Source of the DNA: Bacteroidales bacterium
GTDB taxonomy: Bacteria; Bacteroidota; Bacteroidia; Bacteroidales; UBA932
Direction of reading: 5' to 3'
DNA length: 7,742 bases
NCBI GenBank assembly: GCA_024401945.1
Contig: JAKSKC010000065.1
Span: forward strand, 1 to 7,742
Positions 6,149 to 7,742 of the stretch are shown here, in pieces (the first letter of the stretch is position 1; every line of letters begins with the position of its first letter). The notes beneath the pieces are model-generated. The model had not been told where the DNA came from. It did no database searches and saw nothing but the letters and a program-made list of their open reading frames with translations. The translations under genes were made by a program, and so were the position numbers.

Positions 6149-7742
6149 TTTCCATTGAAGATGTAACCGTTGCCTATGGCGGTTTTGTCCTTCTGGACAG
6201 GATCAACTTCCATATTAGCGACAACGACAAGATAGGCCTTGTTGGAAAGAACGGGGCGGGGAAGTCCACGATCCTCAAGATGATAGAAGGAATCCAGGTC
6301 CCGACCTCAGGACGTATCGACAGACCCAAGGACCTTACTGTGGGATACCTCCCGCAGATAATGGAACACCATAAGGGTAGAAGTGTACTGGAGGAGGCAA
6401 TGACCGCCTTCGAGAATACCTCCCAGTTGGAGAAGGAGATAGAAAGAATTACTGTTGAATTAGGCGAAAGGACTGATTACGAGTCGACTGAATACTCTAA
6501 CCTTATTGAAAAGTTAAGCTCGCTTAACGATGAGCTGTCAGTATCTCACAGTGAACCTCCCGAGGTCCAGGCAAGGCGTACGCTGATGGGGCTCGGCTTC
6601 AAGGACGATGAACTCGGACGCCTTACTGAGACTTTCTCCCAAGGTTGGAATATGAGAATCGAGTTGGCCAAGATTCTCCTGAAGAAACCTAAAGTGTTAC
6701 TTCTTGATGAGCCTACTAATCACCTTGATATTGAGAGTATTGAATGGCTTGAAGATTACCTTAAGTCTCATCGTTGCTCGCTTCTTTTGGTGAGCCACGA
6801 CCGCCGTTTCCTGGACAATGTAACCAACCGTACGGTCGAAGTGATGCTTGGACACATCCACGACTACAAGGTGCCGTACTCCAAATATCTGGATCTTCGC
6901 TCCGAACGCCTGCAGCAGCAGACTGCCGCTTACGAGAACCAGCAGAAGATGATACAGAAGACCGAGGAATTCATCCAGGCCTTCAGGTACAAACCGACCA
7001 AATCCAATCAGGTGCAGTCCAGGATCAAGGCACTCGAGAAGCTTGAAAGGGTGGAGATCGATGAAACGGACAATGTCACACTCAAGGTGAAGTTCCCTCC
7101 GGCACCGCGTTCCGGCGACGTCGTCTTCAAGTGCACAGGACTGAGTGCCGGCTATCATAATGACAACGGCATAAAAACAGTATTCTCAAATGCTGACATA
7201 GAGATAAAGAGAGGGGAGAAGGTTGCCTTTGTGGGAAGGAACGGTGAAGGGAAGACCACACTTATGAGGGTCATCTCCTCCGAGCTGGAACCTCTTGCCG
7301 GTGAAGTATATCGGGGACACAATGTGAACTTGGGTTATTTTGCTCAGAATCAGGAGGATATACTCGACAAGAACGAGACGGTATTCAGTACGGTGGACAG
7401 AATCGCGACCGGTGATATAAGGACGAAGCTGCGTGATCTTCTGGCCCAGTTCCTGTTCAGGGGAGAGGATATAGACAAAAGGGTCTCTGTCCTGTCCGGA
7501 GGGGAGAGAGCTCGCCTCGGTATGGCGAAACTGATGCTTCAGAACTATAACCTTCTGGCCTTGGATGAACCTACCAACCATATGGATATCAAAAGCAAGG
7601 ATATCCTCAAGGAAGCACTCAAGGCCTATGACGGAACACTCATAGTTGTAAGTCACGACAGGGATTTCCTCGAAGGACTGGTTGACAAGCTGTACGAGTT
7701 CAGGGACGGAAGGGTCCGCGAACATCTTGGAGGAGTTGAGGA
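6145..7742 (+). CDS. ABC-F family ATPase (3'-truncated)
   Basis: Soluble ATPase with two ABC domains and no membrane segments. ABC-F proteins bind the ribosomal E site and act on stalled or slow translation, and some protect against ribosome-targeting antibiotics. The frame is open from the ATG at 6145 to the window end (532 codons) with no stop, so the C-terminus lies outside. The first domain has Walker A GKNGAGKST (34-42), an altered signature FSQGWNMR (164-171) instead of FSGGWRMR, Walker B LLLDEP with catalytic Glu189, TNHLD, and the H-loop SHD (217-219). The interdomain linker, with FIQAFRYKPTKSNQVQSR (276-293), is the basic helical P-site tRNA-interaction segment. The second domain has GRNGEGKTT (364-372), canonical LSGGERARL (from 450), LDEPTNHMD with Glu475, and SHD (503-505). 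The ATG overlaps the tatC stop. It resembles the housekeeping Bacteroidales type more than antibiotic-resistance members; this is inference. The codons of 6421-6540 and 6661-6780 are more AT-rich than their surroundings. Confidence 0.95.
   Translation, partial: MISIEDVTVAYGGFVLLDRINFHISDNDKIGLVGKNGAGKSTILKMIEGIQVPTSGRIDRPKDLTVGYLPQIMEHHKGRSVLEEAMTAFENTSQLEKEIERITVELGERTDYESTEYSNLIEKLSSLNDELSVSHSEPPEVQARRTLMGLGFKDDELGRLTETFSQGWNMRIELAKILLKKPKVLLLDEPTNHLDIESIEWLEDYLKSHRCSLLLVSHDRRFLDNVTNRTVEVMLGHIHDYKVPYSKYLDLRSERLQQQTAAYENQQKMIQKTEEFIQAFRYKPTKSNQVQSRIKALEKLERVEIDETDNVTLKVKFPPAPRSGDVVFKCTGLSAGYHNDNGIKTVFSNADIEIKRGEKVAFVGRNGEGKTTLMRVISSELEPLAGEVYRGHNVNLGYFAQNQEDILDKNETVFSTVDRIATGDIRTKLRDLLAQFLFRGEDIDKRVSVLSGGERARLGMAKLMLQNYNLLALDEPTNHMDIKSKDILKEALKAYDGTLIVVSHDRDFLEGLVDKLYEFRDGRVREHLGGVE

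Noticed and set aside
7186..7725. Minus-strand open frame of 179 codons at the window end
   Set aside because: It is antisense to the second ABC domain of the ABC-F gene, whose Walker A, signature, Walker B and H-loop are all in the + frame; the reverse translation has no recognisable motif.
1..7742. Mobile elements, CRISPR arrays, tRNA/rRNA genes, toxin-antitoxin or defence genes
   Set aside because: The window is almost fully covered by recognisable housekeeping genes; no terminal inverted repeats, spaced direct repeats, transposase or tRNA-like segment was seen, and no gene-free stretch exceeds 13 bases.

Overview
The window is a stretch of conserved housekeeping genes from a member of the Bacteroidota, most likely the order Bacteroidales. 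The basis for this is the type of each protein: a DUF3467 protein of the Bacteroidales type, a KdsC-like phosphatase followed directly by Maf, a valyl-tRNA synthetase with a KMSKT signature followed by LGNSPDPL, a TatA-TatC pair without TatB, and an ABC-F ATPase whose second Walker A reads GRNGEGKTT. Ribosome binding sites are weak or absent, as is usual in this phylum. GC is moderate (about 53-55% in typical segments counted by hand, about 40% in parts of the last gene), and AGG is a common arginine codon. Genus and family cannot be read from the sequence.

Layout: all eight genes lie on the + strand and fill almost the whole window. (1) 1-1008, the 3' part of a PatB/MalY-type PLP-dependent C-S lyase, cut by the window start. 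(2) 1022-1330, a DUF3467 protein. (3) 1336-1875, a KdsC-like HAD phosphatase. (4) 1872-2468, a Maf nucleotide pyrophosphatase. (5) 2455-5091, valS. (6) 5103-5354, tatA. (7) 5363-6148, tatC. (8) 6145-7742, an ABC-F ATPase cut by the window end. The ABC-F gene is open from its ATG to the last base, with no stop codon in the window.

Successive genes are separated by at most 13 bases or overlap: 4 bases for kdsC/maf and tatC/ABC-F, 14 bases for maf/valS. There is no room for an intergenic terminator or a full promoter, so the set looks like one co-directional, probably translationally coupled transcription unit that starts upstream of the window and continues past it. The products serve several core processes: sulfur amino acid metabolism, the Kdo step of lipopolysaccharide synthesis, nucleotide-pool sanitation, valine tRNA charging, export of folded proteins, and ribosome-associated translation control. 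They do not form one pathway.

I found no mobile element, CRISPR array, RNA gene, toxin-antitoxin or defence gene, and no undescribed system. The points worth a second look are small: altered motifs in the HAD phosphatase and in the first ATPase domain of the ABC-F protein, a local AT-rich codon patch in that same ABC-F domain, and the uncharacterised DUF3467 gene in this operon.
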